Part shown: piece after piece, positions 18,107 through 26,995 of the stretch
Layout of the letters: each line of letters starts with the position of its first letter
How positions within the stretch are numbered: the first letter of the stretch is position 1
Assembly: GCA_045596385.1 (NCBI GenBank)
Contig: JAZOCC010000014.1
Coordinates: forward strand, 42,461-106,460
Direction of reading: 5' to 3'
Length of the DNA: 64,000 nt
Origin: SIG307 sp045596385
GTDB taxonomy: Bacteria; Bacillota; Clostridia; Lachnospirales; Lachnospiraceae
Program-made: the position numbers and the translations under genes
The notes under the pieces: generated by a model
What the model was told of the DNA's origin: nothing
What the model saw: the letters and a program-made list of their open reading frames with translations, nothing else
Database searches by the model: none

Positions 18107-18808
18107 TCAGCCCTGCCAGTCAATTTTGTAGCCTAATCCCCAGACTACTTTTAAATAACGCGGTTCCCGCGGATTAATTTCGATTTTTTCACGGATATGA
18201 CGGATATGTACCGCAACGATATTGTCCGCACCGTAGGACGGTTCGTTCCAAACGGCGGAGAATATCTGCTCAGTGGAAAATACTTTGCCTTTATTTTGCA
18301 CAAGAAGAAGGAGCATGGAATACTCTGTCGGGGTGAGACGTACCGGTTCTCCGTCCACGGTCACTTCCTTGGTCTCATCATTAATTTTTAAGCCTCCGAT
18401 GGTGTAGCATTGCTCGGTCTGTTCTTCGGTCAGGCTACCGAAGGTGGTATAACGACGGAGGGCAGACTTTACCCTGGCTACCAGTTCTAACGGACGGAAC
18501 GGTTTTGTGATGTAGTCGTCCGCACCGATGTTAAGTCCCAGAATCTTGTCGGTATCTTCGGTTTTTGCACTTAAGAAAAGAATCGGAAAGGCAAAGCCTT
18601 CCTCACGAAGCTTTCCGGTCAGACGCAGGCCGTCCATCTCCGGCATCATAATATCCAGAATGGCAAGATGCGGCGTCTCTTTATGAACCGCTTCCAATGC
18701 CTCTCTGCCGTTATATGCGGCAATGACCTGATATCCCTCGCCGGATAAGTAAATACGGATTGCTTCTACAATCTCTTTGTCGTCGTCACAAACTAAAATC
18801 TGGTACAT
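18107..18808 (-). CDS. OmpR/PhoB-family response regulator
   Basis: 233 residues from ATG 18808, which has GGAGG six bases upstream; the frame extends 34 codons further but without a site. Receiver domain with acidic pocket CDDD (7-10), phospho-acceptor Asp52 (LAILDIMMPE) and KPF switch lysine; C-terminal winged helix (LTPTEYSMLLLL ... VHIRHIREKIE). It is expressed first and the kinase second. Two 9-bp direct repeats with an 11-bp period stand upstream (18883-18902), a pattern typical of sites for this family, so autoregulation is likely. Confidence 0.93.
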   Translation of the reverse strand: MYQILVCDDDKEIVEAIRIYLSGEGYQVIAAYNGREALEAVHKETPHLAILDIMMPEMDGLRLTGKLREEGFAFPILFLSAKTEDTDKILGLNIGADDYITKPFRPLELVARVKSALRRYTTFGSLTEEQTEQCYTIGGLKINDETKEVTVDGEPVRLTPTEYSMLLLLVQNKGKVFSTEQIFSAVWNEPSYGADNIVAVHIRHIREKIEINPREPRYLKVVWGLGYKIDWQG

Positions 18809-18882
18809 CAAAAACCTCCACCGAACGGTAATTTTAAATACTACGATTATATTACCACAGATAAATGAAAAAAACAGTACCT

Positions 18883-18902
18883 GATTTCTTAAAGATTTCT
18901 TA
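18883..18902. promoter_or_regulatory. Tandem direct repeat, possible response-regulator site
   Basis: GATTTCTTA occurs at 18883-18891 and again at 18894-18902, an 11-bp period, 75-95 bp upstream of the regulator start codon. OmpR/PhoB-type dimers bind such head-to-tail repeats. A TATAAT-like box on the minus strand (around 18848-18853) lies downstream. The 318 bp between regulator and ABC exporter hold no gene. Confidence 0.5.
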
Positions 18903-18986
18903 GGATTCAACGGGTTACGACATATATCGATATAGAAGGGTTGTAGATTTTTCGTATTTATAGGGAGAATTTCTCATTTTTTGTGG

Positions 18987-19015
18987 TTGACAGGTGGAAG
19001 CTGTGGTGCTATAGT
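18987..19015 (+). promoter_or_regulatory. Promoter of the ABC exporter operon
   Basis: Perfect TTGACA (18987-18992), 17-bp spacer, TATAGT (19010-19015); leader about 105 nt. Confidence 0.75.
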
Positions 19016-19127
19016 AGACAAAATACATCTTTTTAAGAGGTATTCAAAAAGTCAAGAAAGCGTTCGGGGAAAATGGTATATTAGGGAGAGTGTGTACCTG
19101 TTGTTCGGTAGTGAGAGGAGATAAGGG

Positions 19128-20984
19128 ATGAAAAAGAAGAAAGAAAGGAATCGGACCAGAGCGTTAAAAAACAATCTGTATGCCTTAAAACTGGGATGGC
19201 AGATTGCGCCGGAGCTGGTGATACATATGGCGGTGGCAAGAGTTCTGGGGTATTTTGAATGGCTGTTTTACAGTGCGTTTTTTATGCGGTATGTAATCAA
19301 TGCCATGGAGACGGAGCAGGAAGTGACATCGATTTTCATTTTTCTCGGTGTGACGGTGGCGGTGTTTGCGTCCATGACACTTTATAATCAATATCTGGAA
19401 GGTAAGGTATGGCCCGTTGCCACTGCGAAGGTGTACAAGAAGCTGAACTTGCGCTTGTTTGAGAAGTCCACGAATGTGGAGCTTTCCTGTTTCGAGGACA
19501 GTGAGTTTTATAATAAGTATACCCTGGCAACGGAGGGCGCAGCGGATAAGCTGATTGAGACAATTTCAAATCTCTGGGGCGTGCTGTTCGGAAGTATTGC
19601 GGCGGTGCTGGGCTTTTATTTGATGTATGACATTGATCAATGGTCGGTGCTGTTTGTTGTTTTTCCGATTCTCGGTAACTTTGTGTTTAACCGGAAGCTG
19701 GGTCAGATTGATTTTAACCGGAATAAGGATATGGCACCTCATAACCGCAGAACGGCCTATGTAAACCGTGTTATGTATCTGGCAGAATATGCAAAGGAAG
19801 TGCGTCTGACTAATGTATTTTCCTTGATGAGAAGAGATTACAGAGAGGCAATCAAGGGTGTGGCTGATGTAACGAGGAAGTATTCCGCAAAGGCGGTAGT
19901 GCTTCATTGGTTTTATGTCCAGTTTACCTTTTCCTTTATTTTTGAGGGTGTGTTGATTTACGGCGCGTACCGGACCTTGGTCAATGACAGTATGAGCCTT
20001 GCAAAATTAGCGGTATTAACCAGTATGATGGTATCCTGTACCTGGATTTTAATCGGTTTTACGGACTATTTGGCAGCAGGGTTTAAGAACGGCTTGTTCG
20101 TAGACAATTTGCGGAATTTCTTAGAGTATGAAGAGAAGATTCCGGAGGATTATAAGGGTGCCGACCCGGGGGATACCATTGAGAGTATCGAGTTCCGTAA
20201 CGTTTGCTTTTCTTATAAGGATGAGGAGGTTATCCGAAATTTGTCCTTTGAGCTGAGGGGGGGAAAAACTTATGCGCTGGTGGGTCATAACGGTGCGGGA
20301 AAGTCCACGATTATCAAGCTTTTGTTGCGGTTTTATGACCCGACCTCCGGTGAGATTTTCTTAAACGGTAGAAATATCAAGGAGTATGAGCTTTCTAAGT
20401 ATCGTGCCTTGTTTGCGGGAGCTTTTCAGGATTATCAGATTTTCTCTATGTCGGTACTGGAAAATGTACTGATGCGAAAGGCAACGCCGGAAGATGAGGC
20501 GGAAGCAATCCGAGCTTTAAAGCTTGCGGGAGTTTATGAGAAAGTGCAGAGTTTGCCGAAGGGGATTTATACCACTCTTACGAAGGAATTTGCGGAAGAC
20601 GGTGCGGTATTATCCGGTGGTGAATATCAGAAAATCGTGGTGGCGAGAGCTTTCGTACAGAAGCGTCCGGTAAAGATTTTCGATGAGCCGTCCTCGGCCT
20701 TGGACCCAATTGCGGAATACCGGTTGTTTGAGAGTATCCTGCGGGACGGACAGGATAAGACGATGTTGTTTATTTCACACCGTTTGTCTTCCGTACAGAA
20801 TGCGGACTGGGTATTTATGTTGGAAAACGGGACCATTATCGAGCAGGGCTCCCATAAGAAGCTGATGGCAAATCACGGAGCTTATGCGGATATGTACGAA
20901 AAGCAGGCAATCAACTATCTGGCAACAGACAGAACTTCTTTGGAAGGAAGCTTCTTTGCCGCAGATAAGGAGGTGACTGAGTAA
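19128..20984 (+). CDS. ABC exporter half-transporter, first subunit
   Basis: 618 residues: six-helix exporter membrane domain (about 30-320) joined to an ATPase domain (about 352-590). Walker A GHNGAGKST (386-394), signature LSGGE (495-499), Walker B VKIFDEP (515-521) with the catalytic Glu present, H-loop ISHR. The stop and the next start overlap (TAATG), so the two half-transporters are translated together and should form a heterodimer. The substrate is not evident; a lipid, peptide or drug is possible. The two-component system on the other strand may regulate it. Confidence 0.9.
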   Translation: MKKKKERNRTRALKNNLYALKLGWQIAPELVIHMAVARVLGYFEWLFYSAFFMRYVINAMETEQEVTSIFIFLGVTVAVFASMTLYNQYLEGKVWPVATAKVYKKLNLRLFEKSTNVELSCFEDSEFYNKYTLATEGAADKLIETISNLWGVLFGSIAAVLGFYLMYDIDQWSVLFVVFPILGNFVFNRKLGQIDFNRNKDMAPHNRRTAYVNRVMYLAEYAKEVRLTNVFSLMRRDYREAIKGVADVTRKYSAKAVVLHWFYVQFTFSFIFEGVLIYGAYRTLVNDSMSLAKLAVLTSMMVSCTWILIGFTDYLAAGFKNGLFVDNLRNFLEYEEKIPEDYKGADPGDTIESIEFRNVCFSYKDEEVIRNLSFELRGGKTYALVGHNGAGKSTIIKLLLRFYDPTSGEIFLNGRNIKEYELSKYRALFAGAFQDYQIFSMSVLENVLMRKATPEDEAEAIRALKLAGVYEKVQSLPKGIYTTLTKEFAEDGAVLSGGEYQKIVVARAFVQKRPVKIFDEPSSALDPIAEYRLFESILRDGQDKTMLFISHRLSSVQNADWVFMLENGTIIEQGSHKKLMANHGAYADMYEKQAINYLATDRTSLEGSFFAADKEVTE

Positions 20985-22774
20985 TGAAAAAAGTATGCAG
21001 TAATCTCTGGTTTCTGTGGAAGCTTTGCTTTAAGACCGCACCGGGCTTTATGCTGTATCATTTGTATGACGGGTTCCGGTTGCAGATTATGATTTTTATC
21101 GAACATACCCTTTGTATCCAGTATGTACTAAAGTGTGCGGAGTACGGAGAACCGTTTTGGAAGGCACTTTTGGTTGTGGGAGGATTTTTGTTACTTCAGA
21201 TGCTGGTGGTGATTCCGGACGGATATTATCAGCATGCCATGGTGTATCGGGCAAAGCCGAAGCTTTACAAGGCACTCAAGGAGCAGATGTACGAAAAGGC
21301 AGCGGAGCTTGACTTGTCCTGCTACGATAATCCGAAATACTATAATGAGTTTGTGTTGGCGGTGTCGGAGTCGGAAGCGTCCATTGACCGTTTCCTGACC
21401 TTTTTACATAACACGGTGCAGAACGTGACGATTTTAATCAGTACCGGTGTTTTCTTTATTATGACGGATGCCATCGGTATTCTGTTTGTGGCGGTATCCT
21501 TTGTGGCATCCTTCTTCCTGGCGAAGAAGTTAAACAAGCTCAATTATGATGTACGGATGAAGGTAAATCCTTGGGAACGTAAACGGAATTATGCCGGTCG
21601 TGTGTTTTACTTAAATGACTATGCCAAGGAGCTGCGTCTCAATAAGGATGTGGCAAAGATTTTGAAGGAGGACTTTGAAGAGGCAAATGATGCCATTGTG
21701 GCGGAGCAGAAGGCGGTGGCGAGAAAGCGAATCGGCTTGTCCTTTGCGCGGTATTATTGTGCGGGAGACTTTATTACGGACGGTTTGTATGTAGCCTATT
21801 TGATTTTCCAGGCAGCGGTATTCCACACCATCGATTACAGCAATGCGGTGGTATTGTTTAACCAGACCGGACGCCTTCGCCGTGGTATGCGCGGTATTGC
21901 AGAAATCGCACCGGCAGCCAATGAAAATAGCCTGTACATAGAGAAAATCAGAAATTTCCTTGCGTATGAGCCGGAAATGAAACATGGCGTAGGGGCGGAT
22001 GTGCCGGCCGGAACGGGTGCGTTGGAACTTAAGAACGTATCCTTCCGATATACGGAGGAGTCCGAGGAGATTTTACATGACATCAGTCTTAAGGTACAGC
22101 CGGGGGAACGTGTGGCAATCGTAGGCTATAACGGTGCCGGAAAGACCACGCTGATCAAGCTTCTGATGCGTTTATACGATCCGAGTGCCGGTACGGTATC
22201 CTATCACGGAAAGGACATCAAAGAGTATGTACTGTCCGATTACAGAAACCGTGTGGGTGTCGTATTCCAGGACTTCAAGATGTACGGTGCAACCTTGCTT
22301 GAAAACGTGGTATTGGAGGATGTAGGAGACGGAGCGGCAGAAGAAGCTGCGGTAACCGAGGCACTTTGCAAGAGCGGATTCGGAGACCGGATTGAAACAC
22401 TGCCGAACGGTTTAGCAACCGGTTTGACCACGGAATTTGACGAAAAGGGTGTGAATCTCTCCGGCGGTGAAAGCCAGAAGGTAGCCATTGCCAGAGCTTT
22501 TTACCGGAATGCGGATATCCTCATTATGGATGAACCTTCTTCGGCATTGGACCCGATTGCGGAGTACAATTTAAACAAGGCCATGCATGAGGCGGCGGAA
22601 GGAAAGACCGTATTTTATATTTCCCATCGTTTGTCCACCACCAGAGATGCGGACCGTATCCTGATGCTTGAGAAGGGACGGATTATCGAGGAAGGTACCC
22701 ATGAGGAGCTGCTTGCGAAAAACGGGCAGTATGCCGAGATGTGGTATGCACAGGCAGGAAAGTACACGGCGTAG
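20984..22774 (+). CDS. ABC exporter half-transporter, second subunit
   Basis: 596 residues with the same plan as the preceding gene: membrane domain to about 325, then ATPase. Walker A GYNGAGKTT (381-389), LSGGESQKVAIARAF signature, Walker B ILIMDEP, ISHR switch. Both subunits carry complete catalytic motifs, unlike many heterodimeric exporters with one degenerate site. The gene ends only 7 bp before a 287-nt palindrome. Confidence 0.9.
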   Translation: MKKVCSNLWFLWKLCFKTAPGFMLYHLYDGFRLQIMIFIEHTLCIQYVLKCAEYGEPFWKALLVVGGFLLLQMLVVIPDGYYQHAMVYRAKPKLYKALKEQMYEKAAELDLSCYDNPKYYNEFVLAVSESEASIDRFLTFLHNTVQNVTILISTGVFFIMTDAIGILFVAVSFVASFFLAKKLNKLNYDVRMKVNPWERKRNYAGRVFYLNDYAKELRLNKDVAKILKEDFEEANDAIVAEQKAVARKRIGLSFARYYCAGDFITDGLYVAYLIFQAAVFHTIDYSNAVVLFNQTGRLRRGMRGIAEIAPAANENSLYIEKIRNFLAYEPEMKHGVGADVPAGTGALELKNVSFRYTEESEEILHDISLKVQPGERVAIVGYNGAGKTTLIKLLMRLYDPSAGTVSYHGKDIKEYVLSDYRNRVGVVFQDFKMYGATLLENVVLEDVGDGAAEEAAVTEALCKSGFGDRIETLPNGLATGLTTEFDEKGVNLSGGESQKVAIARAFYRNADILIMDEPSSALDPIAEYNLNKAMHEAAEGKTVFYISHRLSTTRDADRILMLEKGRIIEEGTHEELLAKNGQYAEMWYAQAGKYTA

Positions 22775-22781
22775 GATTGTG

Positions 22782-23068
22782 CGGGTGACCGGGGCTGTTC
22801 AAGTTACGGAGCTTCCCGCAGATAAAAGCATCTTCTCTCGTGTTACGGATATAAGTCTTTCTAATTACTCCGGGGGATGTTGTAATAAGAGTGACGCAAC
22901 CGCCCTGATGCGGCATCCTGCCTTATGGCGGGCTCGCTCAAACATCCTTGTTTGAGCGTTGCTGACAGACAAGCGGAGTAATAAGAAAGTCTAATATCCT
23001 GCACAAAGTTCGAAGATACGTTTATCTGTGGGAAGCTCCTGTTACTTTGAAAAGAGGGCGGCCACCCG
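22782..23068. repeat. 287-nt imperfect palindrome with internal hairpins (structured RNA or MITE-like element)
   Basis: The left arm (22782-22872) and right arm (22974-23068) are complementary along almost their whole length with small bulges. Matched blocks are CGGGTGACCG/CGGCCACCCG, TTCAAGTTAC with GTTACTTTGAA, GGAGCTTCCCGCAGATAAA with TTTATCTGTGGGAAGCTCC, and ATTACTCCG with CGGAGTAAT. The centre has a perfect 10-bp hairpin (CGCTCAAACA/TGTTTGAGCG, 22935-22958) inside GCAAC/GTTGC. No coding frame explains the symmetry, and I see no target-site duplication. Confidence 0.75.
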
Positions 23069-23138
23069 GATAGCTAGCTTGTTAAGAAAAGAGATAGGCA
23101 GGTTTGTAGGAGATTATTATGTAGGAGAGGTGACTATC

Positions 23139-23663
23139 ATGCGGGTAACAATAGAAACCGAACGATTGATTCTGAGAAATCTCAGACCGGGAGATGAGAA
23201 GGCGGTATATGCCTGGGCCGGAGATCCGGATGTGGCCCGGTATATGATTTATCCGCAGTACCGGTCGGAAGCGGATGGGATTGAATGGTTGAAGGAAAGA
23301 GAAGAGAACGCAGAAGATCCGGATGATTATGATCTTGGCATTGTGTTGAAGGAAACCGGAGAACTCATCGGAAGCGGGGGGCTTGTGTATCATGCGGAAG
23401 ACGATATCTGGAATATGGGCTACAATATCCGAAAGGATATGTGGGGAAACGGGTATGTGGTAGAAGCGATGCAGGCTATTATGGATGAGATACGAAAGAC
23501 ACGGGAAATTTGGGTGTTAGAAGCACAGTTTGCGGTGGAGAATCATAAGAGTCAGCGTGTCATGGAAAAGCTTGGGATGGTATATGACAGAGACTCTTCT
23601 TTTGAAAAGTTTGATAAAAGCGAAAAGTTTCTAGCGAAAACATTTCGGCGAGTGTTTGAGTAG
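23139..23663 (+). CDS. GNAT acetyltransferase, RimJ/RimL-like
   Basis: 174 residues from ATG 23139, preceded by GGAGAGG. N-terminal ETERLILRNLRPGDE is the classic start of RimJ/RimL-type acetyltransferases, and the acetyl-CoA loop is visible as RKDMWGNGYVVEA. Such enzymes use acetyl-CoA to modify protein N-termini, amino acids or antibiotics; the substrate here is unknown. It is downstream of the long palindrome and upstream of a strong terminator, so it is a single-gene unit. Confidence 0.88.
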   Translation: MRVTIETERLILRNLRPGDEKAVYAWAGDPDVARYMIYPQYRSEADGIEWLKEREENAEDPDDYDLGIVLKETGELIGSGGLVYHAEDDIWNMGYNIRKDMWGNGYVVEAMQAIMDEIRKTREIWVLEAQFAVENHKSQRVMEKLGMVYDRDSSFEKFDKSEKFLAKTFRRVFE

Positions 23664-23728
23664 GTATTACGTAGGGGCGGAAGACGGAGTATCAAGGCAA
23701 TTTCGGGACGGATTGAATGTAAAATCAG

Positions 23729-23775
23729 AATAGTCAGGTTTGTAGAATACACGTTACAAACTTGACTATTTTTGT
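23729..23775 (+). terminator. Strong intrinsic terminator
   Basis: Sixteen-base-pair stem (AATAGTCAGGTTTGTA / TACAAACTTGACTATT, one G-T pair) followed by TTTTG. Confidence 0.9.
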
Positions 23776-23839
23776 CTATATGATAGAATTAGAAAAGAGT
23801 TATTTTAATAGATAGAAAGAAACAGTGAGGATAGAAATA

Positions 23840-25336
23840 ATGAAAAAAGGTATGGATTACATCGGTGTGGTAGAGCGTGTGGATTTCCCGAATAAGGGAT
23901 ATGTGAGGGTGATTCCGGATTGTGAAGAGAATGCTGCGGATGCGGAAATCCGCGTGACGATAAAAGGCGTCATTGAAGGACAGAAAATTAAGTTTCGGCT
24001 GACGAAGCTTCATATGAGCAGTAAAAAGGGAGAGGGACGCCTTTTGGAGGTGGTGACACCGGCGCCGCAGGAGGTAAAAGCTCCTTGCGAGTTATTCGGG
24101 ACTTGCGGAGGCTGTGCATACCAGAGCCTTCCTTATGAGGCACAGCTTGCGTTAAAGGAGGAGCAGATTCGGAGATTGATGGATGCGGTAATCGCAGAAC
24201 CGTATGAGTTTATGCCGATTCGGAGAAGTCCACAACCGTTACGTTACCGTAACAAGATGGAGTTTTCCTTCGGTAACGAGTATAAGGACGGACCGCTTTC
24301 CTTGGGGCTGCATAAAAAGGGCAGTTTTTATGATGTGCTGACTACGGATGCCTGTCAGATTGTCCATGAGGATTATAATTTGATTTTACGGGAAGTGCTG
24401 GCTTGTGCAAAGGAGACCGGCCTTGCCCATTTTCATAAAATAACCCATAAGGGCTATTTCAGACATTTGGTGGTGCGTCGCGGGTTAAAGACCGGCGAGA
24501 TTTTGGTGAACCTGGTGACCAGCTCGGATACCGAGACGTATATCGGGGAATCGGTTGGAAAGGCAGATACCGGGGAAACTGACAGAGTCGAAGCGGCCGT
24601 GTCAGCAGAGAGAACTCCGTTTGATGAAGATGCGTTTTTGAAGAAACTTTGTGACCGCTTGTTGGCATTGCCTTTGGAAGGAAAATTTGCCGGCATCATT
24701 CACAGCAGAAACAATAGCCTTGCGGATGTGGTAACCAGCGAAAAGACTACGATTTTGTACGGAAAAGATCATTTTTATGAAGAACTTCTGGGACTGAAGT
24801 TCCGCATTACTCCGTTTTCTTTCTTCCAGACCAATTCTCTCGGAGCGGAGGTGCTTTACAGTACCGCCCGCGAGTTTATCGGAGAAGTGGACGGAAAACT
24901 GGTATTTGACTTATACAGCGGTACCGGCACCATTGCCCAGATGGTGGCCTCGGTGGCACGAAAGGTCATCGGTGTGGAGATTATCGGAGAAGCGGTAGAG
25001 GCAGCAAAGGAAAATGCCGCAGGCAACGGTCTTTCTAACTGCGAATTTATTGCCGGAGACGTGCTTAAAATGTTGGATACCATTGAGGAACGTCCGGATA
25101 TGATTATTCTGGACCCTCCGCGCGACGGCATCAATCCGAAAGCTTTGGAGAAGATTATTAACTACGGTGTGGACCATCTGGTGTACATCTCCTGTAAGCC
25201 GACCAGTCTCCAGAGAGATTTGGTGACGCTTCAGGAGAGAGGTTACCGTGTGGTAAAGGTATGCCCGGTGGATGAATTCCCGATGACAGCGCACACAGAG
25301 ACGGTGGTGCTTTTGACGAAGATAAACGGAGCGTAG
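23840..25336 (+). CDS. rlmD: 23S rRNA (uracil-5-)-methyltransferase, RlmD/RlmCD type
   Basis: 498 residues from ATG 23840; an in-frame GTG at 23825 is a weaker start. An N-terminal TRAM domain is followed by a [4Fe-4S] cysteine set (Cys83, Cys89, Cys92, Cys172), then a Rossmann methyltransferase with VFDLYSGTGT, LDPPRDG, and the catalytic Cys452 in VYISCKP. It methylates C5 of a uridine in 23S rRNA. A variable acidic insert (about residues 228-260) separates the central domain from the catalytic part. Which uridine is modified cannot be told from sequence. Confidence 0.93.
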   Translation: MKKGMDYIGVVERVDFPNKGYVRVIPDCEENAADAEIRVTIKGVIEGQKIKFRLTKLHMSSKKGEGRLLEVVTPAPQEVKAPCELFGTCGGCAYQSLPYEAQLALKEEQIRRLMDAVIAEPYEFMPIRRSPQPLRYRNKMEFSFGNEYKDGPLSLGLHKKGSFYDVLTTDACQIVHEDYNLILREVLACAKETGLAHFHKITHKGYFRHLVVRRGLKTGEILVNLVTSSDTETYIGESVGKADTGETDRVEAAVSAERTPFDEDAFLKKLCDRLLALPLEGKFAGIIHSRNNSLADVVTSEKTTILYGKDHFYEELLGLKFRITPFSFFQTNSLGAEVLYSTAREFIGEVDGKLVFDLYSGTGTIAQMVASVARKVIGVEIIGEAVEAAKENAAGNGLSNCEFIAGDVLKMLDTIEERPDMIILDPPRDGINPKALEKIINYGVDHLVYISCKPTSLQRDLVTLQERGYRVVKVCPVDEFPMTAHTETVVLLTKINGA

Positions 25337-25355
25337 GCTGGGTTGAGAGTCACAG

Positions 25356-25384
25356 TTAACTGTTGTAAAATTTGCAACAGTTAA
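25356..25384. promoter_or_regulatory. 29-bp near-perfect palindrome
   Basis: TTAACTGTTG (25356-25365) and CAACAGTTAA (25375-25384) are perfect inverted arms, and the inner bases extend the pairing to one central base. No T-tract follows, so it is more like an operator or an RNA stem ahead of the next acetyltransferase gene than a terminator. Confidence 0.55.
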
Positions 25385-25408
25385 GAGGGCAGTAAAAAAG
25401 GAGCTATT

Positions 25409-25906
25409 ATGGAAACAAAAGATATAATCCTACGGGAATGGCAAGAAAAAGATGTTGACAGTCTTTTTGAATTATGCAAAGATACCGAAATGGAGAAAAA
25501 TGGAATCTCGTATTTTGATTCGAAAGAGGAATGTTTGGAATTGGTAAGAAGCTGGGCGAAGGAGTCTGGATTTCGCGCAATTATCAGTAAAGAAGGCAAC
25601 GAATTAGTGGGTTTTATTTTGCTTGGGGATATGAATCGTTATGAAGGATATTTGGAATTAGAGTTTGGAATTGGTGCGAAATTTCGTAACAAAGGCTATG
25701 CAACGCAGGCAGTAAAATGCATGTTAGAATATGGTTTTGGCGAGTTGAATGCTTCCGCAATTGCAGCGTGGGTACGTTCACATAATGAAAGCAGTGTGAA
25801 TGTGCTTGAAAAGTGTTCTTTTACGTTGGAGGGAAGACTTAGACGCCATGCCAGAGATAAGAGCGATACATTATGTTATTCGATTTTGAAGGAAGAGTGG
25901 AGGTAA
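25409..25906 (+). CDS. GNAT acetyltransferase
   Basis: 165 residues; start after AAGGAG. Pattern of the RimJ/RimL branch: ILREWQEKDVDSLFELC at the N-terminus, acetyl-CoA loop GIGAKFRNKGYATQAV (about 89-104), WVRSHNESSVNVLEK near the end. Codon use and base composition look more AT-rich than in neighbouring genes, which may point to later acquisition. It is followed three bases later by the cyclase gene, so the two are likely cotranscribed. Confidence 0.87.
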   Translation: METKDIILREWQEKDVDSLFELCKDTEMEKNGISYFDSKEECLELVRSWAKESGFRAIISKEGNELVGFILLGDMNRYEGYLELEFGIGAKFRNKGYATQAVKCMLEYGFGELNASAIAAWVRSHNESSVNVLEKCSFTLEGRLRRHARDKSDTLCYSILKEEWR

Positions 25907-25909
25907 TTT

Positions 25910-26497
25910 ATGAGACTCATTGATATTTCACAGGAAGTCCTTTCCTGCAAGGTATTTCCGGGGGATGACAGTCCGAAAGGGGAATTAGTAAGAAGTATGG
26001 AGGACGGTGAACTATATAACCTTTCCATGCTTTCTATGTGTGCCCATAACGGGACACATATTGATGCGCCGTTTCATTTTATTAATAACGGGAAGACGGT
26101 GGATAAGATGCCGTTGGAGGCGTTTGTAGGGGAGTGTTTTGTGGCACGTCACGAAGGTGATGTTACCGCAGAGGATGCCCGTGAGATTTTAAAGAAAGCA
26201 GAAGAGGCCGAAGCAAAAGAACGTATTTTAATTGCAGGTAAGGCAACGGTGACATTAGAGGCTGCGGAAGTGTTTGCGGAAGCGGGGATAAAGCTTCTTG
26301 GAAACGAGAGTCAGACGGTGGGACCGGAAAATGCACCGATGGCAGTTCATAAGGTATTACTGGGAAAGGAAATAGTGTTACTGGAGGGCGTAGTGCTTTC
26401 CGAGGTTTCCGAGGGGAAATATTTCTTAAGTGCGGCACCGCTTAATTTCGCGGGATTTGACGGAGCGCCGTGCCGGGCGTATTTGATGGAGAAGTAA
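25910..26497 (+). CDS. Cyclase family metal-dependent hydrolase (kynurenine formamidase-like)
   Basis: 195 residues, matching the cyclase/KynB family length. The metal-binding motif HxGTHxDxPxHF is intact as HNGTHIDAPFHF (residues 46-57). Family members hydrolyse amide or lactone bonds of small molecules such as N-formylkynurenine or isatin; the substrate is not shown. It sits between an acetyltransferase and a Nudix hydrolase in a tight plus-strand run. Confidence 0.85.
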   Translation: MRLIDISQEVLSCKVFPGDDSPKGELVRSMEDGELYNLSMLSMCAHNGTHIDAPFHFINNGKTVDKMPLEAFVGECFVARHEGDVTAEDAREILKKAEEAEAKERILIAGKATVTLEAAEVFAEAGIKLLGNESQTVGPENAPMAVHKVLLGKEIVLLEGVVLSEVSEGKYFLSAAPLNFAGFDGAPCRAYLMEK

Positions 26498-26507
26498 CGG
26501 AGGGAAC

Positions 26508-26984
26508 ATGCTTACAAGAAAATCCAGCAGAGCAATCGTTTTAAATAAGCAGAATCAGATATTTCTCTTCCGCTACACCTTTGATTTCTTTGCAGAAGAA
26601 GATTCTATCTGGATTACGCCGGGCGGAGGCTTGGATGATGGAGAGAACTTTGACGAAGCACTGAAAAGAGAACTGCTTGAGGAGCTGGGAATCGAACTTA
26701 CGGAACCGGCACCGTTTGTTTTCTACAGAAATCCGCTATATGAGTTAAAAAACGGGGAAACAGTACGAAGTGAGGAACGGTTTTATTTGGTATATTGTGA
26801 GGAGGAGATGTTTTCTTACGCCGGTTGGACGGAAAGCGAGAATAAAAGAATGACTGCCGGAGAATGGTGGTCTTTGGAGGAAATCAAGGCATCCGGAGAG
26901 AAGTTTTTCTCTGAAGATATTTTAGAAATATTAGAGAGGCTGTCGCGGGGAGAAATACCGAAAGAGCCGAAAGAGATTCGCTAA
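26508..26984 (+). CDS. Nudix hydrolase
   Basis: 158 residues. A complete Nudix box spans residues 40-62 (GGLDDGE ... RELLEELGI), with the REXXEE metal-binding core. It should hydrolyse a nucleoside diphosphate linked to another group. The N-terminal SSRAIVLNKQNQIFLFRY is typical of housecleaning Nudix enzymes. Ten bases separate it from the cyclase gene and eleven from the next acetyltransferase. Confidence 0.9.
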   Translation: MLTRKSSRAIVLNKQNQIFLFRYTFDFFAEEDSIWITPGGGLDDGENFDEALKRELLEELGIELTEPAPFVFYRNPLYELKNGETVRSEERFYLVYCEEEMFSYAGWTESENKRMTAGEWWSLEEIKASGEKFFSEDILEILERLSRGEIPKEPKEIR

Positions 26985-26995
26985 GGAGGAGAAGT

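Noticed and set aside
22782..23068. Insertion sequence at the 287-nt palindrome
   Set aside because: No transposase frame and no target-site duplication seen at the ends, so I call it only a palindromic element.
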